Source: an uncultured Clostridia bacterium
Lineage (GTDB): Bacteria > Bacillota > Clostridia > Christensenellales > CAG-314
Assembly: GCA_947628135.1 (NCBI GenBank)
Contig: CANQYT010000001.1
Coordinates: forward strand, 193,285-225,898
Direction of reading: 5' to 3'
DNA length: 32,614 bases
The notes below the pieces were generated by a model, which did not search any database, was not told the DNA's origin, and saw only the letters and a program-made list of their open reading frames with translations. The position numbers were made by a program, and so were the translations under genes. Each line of letters starts with the position of its first letter. Within the stretch, counting starts at the first letter, position 1. Below are positions 31,252 through 32,614 of the stretch, piece by piece.

Positions 31252-31818
31252 ATGATCAAGAAAAAAGAAGAATTCAGTTTCGACTATTCGCTGAAACGCA
31301 ACACCGTCAACATCTTCGGGGTAATAGACGACGCGATGGCGGAGATGGTCATTTCGCAGCTACAATATCTGGACGACAACGGCGCAGAGGAAATAACCTT
31401 GCAGATAAATTCGCCGGGCGGTAGCGTCAGCGCAGGCTTGGCGATATACGACACGATGAATTTCATCAAAGCGCGCATCGTAACCGTGGGTATTGGGATA
31501 GCTGCCAGTATGGCGGCTTTTTTGTTGTCGGCGGGCACTCGCGGATTACGCAAAGCCACCGAAAACTGCGAAATACTCATTCACCAGCCGTTGGGCGGCG
31601 CAAGCGGACAAGCCAGCGACATAATCATCGCCGCAAACCACATCGAGCGCACGCGCAGACGTCTCAACAAGATACTGTCGGAAAACACCGGCAAACCTAT
31701 GCGCACGATACAGACGGACACCGACCGCGACAAGATAATGACCGCCGAAGAGGCGTTGCGTTACGGTCTGATAGACGTAGTGATCCCCTGCAAAAATAAA
31801 GCCAAGGAGGGCAACTGA
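31252..31818 (+). CDS. clpP: ATP-dependent Clp protease proteolytic subunit (ClpP family)
   Basis: Serine peptidase of the ClpP family, 188 residues, forming a barrel fed by an AAA+ unfoldase. The triad is Ser86 (in AASMAAF), His111 (in IHQPLGG) and Asp160 (in TDRDK); the spacings of 25 and 49 residues equal those of E. coli ClpP. INSPGGSVSAG and ASDIIIAANHI are also conserved. The usual MGAF after the Ser is MAAF. The first 15 residues are Lys/Glu-rich and lack the typical ClpP propeptide-like start. No clpX or tig gene is adjacent; instead an unrecognised protein follows five bases after the stop, so this may be a second, specialised ClpP. Confidence 0.92.
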   Translation: MIKKKEEFSFDYSLKRNTVNIFGVIDDAMAEMVISQLQYLDDNGAEEITLQINSPGGSVSAGLAIYDTMNFIKARIVTVGIGIAASMAAFLLSAGTRGLRKATENCEILIHQPLGGASGQASDIIIAANHIERTRRRLNKILSENTGKPMRTIQTDTDRDKIMTAEEALRYGLIDVVIPCKNKAKEGN

Positions 31819-31822
31819 GAAA

Positions 31823-32614
31823 ATGGACATAATCACCGAAACTGTTTTGGAACAGTACTTTTTGTTTCGCGCAGTGTTGGGCAGATGCGTAGACGACCGC
31901 CGTCTGTTGGAAACGGTATCGGGCAAATTGCTGTCCGACCGCGAGCAGACTCAGGCTATCTACGCGCTCACGCAAAACGAAACCGTCAAAGAAGTCGTAA
32001 CACTCAACGAGGCGATGCGGTTTTCCCGCATACGTCAGTACAATGAGATGTACGGCAAAAATATCTTTTCCGACGAAGTATGTCAGGCTGTCGCGCTGAA
32101 AAGCAACGCTCTTTCCGTTGCCGAAAGCAACGACTTGCTTTGCAATTGCAACGCCACGCCGTCGATGGTGTACAACACCCTGCGCGCAAGAGCCAACGTT
32201 GGCAACGTCACGGCAATGCGCATATTGGGTGTAATACTGTGCGAGGGAATGATAGCGGAGCGCAATTTTTCCGAAGGTTTGCGCCTGCTCGGGCGCACGT
32301 CGGAATGGGCGGACTTCATCGGCACGCTTATGCTTATGGGTTATGCCGACACCGACGAACTTCGCCGCGAAAGTCTTTCCCGCCTGCGCGCCTGCGTAGA
32401 TGGGTCTGAGTACGAATCTCTCTGCCGCAAGGCTTGCGCCGTCTACAACGTAGGTACGGTGCGCCCCTCGGAAGAGGTGCTTCTGCTCAAAAAAGCGTTT
32501 TTCTCAATGCGTTTCAAGACCAACGTATACGACGCTCAGTGCGCGCGGCTGCTTTTCGGCAAGGCGCTCAACATCAAGGACAAGGAGAAGGTGCTCTTCT
32601 CCGAAAACAAAAAT
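31823..32614 (+). CDS. ClpP-linked protein of unknown function, 3' end cut off
   Basis: Open from the ATG at 31823 to the window end (264 residues seen, no stop). It begins MDIITETVLEQYFLFRAVLG, is mostly helical in character, and has no signal peptide or membrane helix. A stretch at about 125-175 (AMRILGVILCEG, then GLRLLG and GTLMLMGYAD) resembles Sel1/TPR-like helical repeats. No Walker motif is visible yet; an AAA+ domain could follow beyond the window. Being five bases behind clpP on the same transcript, it is a candidate unfoldase, adaptor or regulator of that protease. Confidence 0.75.
   Translation, partial: MDIITETVLEQYFLFRAVLGRCVDDRRLLETVSGKLLSDREQTQAIYALTQNETVKEVVTLNEAMRFSRIRQYNEMYGKNIFSDEVCQAVALKSNALSVAESNDLLCNCNATPSMVYNTLRARANVGNVTAMRILGVILCEGMIAERNFSEGLRLLGRTSEWADFIGTLMLMGYADTDELRRESLSRLRACVDGSEYESLCRKACAVYNVGTVRPSEEVLLLKKAFFSMRFKTNVYDAQCARLLFGKALNIKDKEKVLFSENKN

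Overview
The window looks like a chromosomal segment of a Bacillota bacterium of the Clostridia type, probably an uncultured lineage of moderate GC. The supporting signs are strong GGAGG ribosome binding sites, sigma-A promoters (TTGnnn, 17-base spacer, TACAAT or TATAAT), an FMN riboswitch in front of a RibU-type ECF transporter, a tsaE-tsaB-rimI operon, a WYL-domain regulator and a CCA-encoding tRNA gene. No phage or transposase gene is visible. The taxon is an inference from gene style only.

Layout. 1-3028: the 3' part of a polyamine ABC transporter operon (potB cut by the window edge, potC, an enlarged potD-like lipoprotein with a C-terminal membrane helix). 3098-5697: a promoter and a 5' hairpin, then a cytoplasmic GH20 hexosaminidase-like protein whose catalytic Asp-Glu pair reads Glu-Gln, translationally coupled to ATP-type phosphofructokinase. 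5698-6691: a gene-free kilobase with a small repeat element and a strongly folded candidate RNA. 6692-8673: a serine-palmitoyltransferase-like enzyme overlapping a short-chain dehydrogenase, plausibly the first two steps of long-chain base synthesis. 8743-9819: FMN riboswitch and ribU. 10018-11487: tsaE-tsaB-rimI, starting with an apparently leaderless GTG. 11488-12248: a 180-base tandem duplication. 12249-15549: alpha/beta hydrolase, a MurF-like ligase with a membrane domain, and ddl.

15676-16979: a 57-residue protein gene diverging from a WYL regulator, with a palindromic operator in between. 17073-18107 (minus): murG. 18187-19217: a monoacylglycerol-lipase-like hydrolase. 19218-20573: over 1 kb of pyrimidine-rich diverged tandem repeats, then a palindromic AT-rich block, a consensus promoter and a structured leader in front of a type IIA topoisomerase pair (gyrB/gyrA-like, the A subunit lacking a recognisable GyrA box). 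25205-28429 (minus): nadE - trmB - small membrane protein, where NadE carries an N-terminal Xre-type DNA-binding domain and an inverted repeat lies over its own promoter. 29022-30500: an AT-rich accessory patch with a PD-(D/E)XK nuclease-like gene and repeated copies of the 3' end and terminator of a tRNA-Asn gene, which is the mark of a tRNA insertion hotspot. 31107-32614: consensus promoter, a ClpP protease subunit, and a downstream protein cut by the window end.

Candidates for something not described before, in my order: the Xre-NAD synthetase fusion with its presumed operator, the folded RNA at 6061-6350, the GH20 protein with a replaced active site, the ClpP-linked partner protein, and the tRNA-Asn-derived repeat array with its nuclease gene. 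All of this was read from the sequence by eye; no database search or folding program was run.
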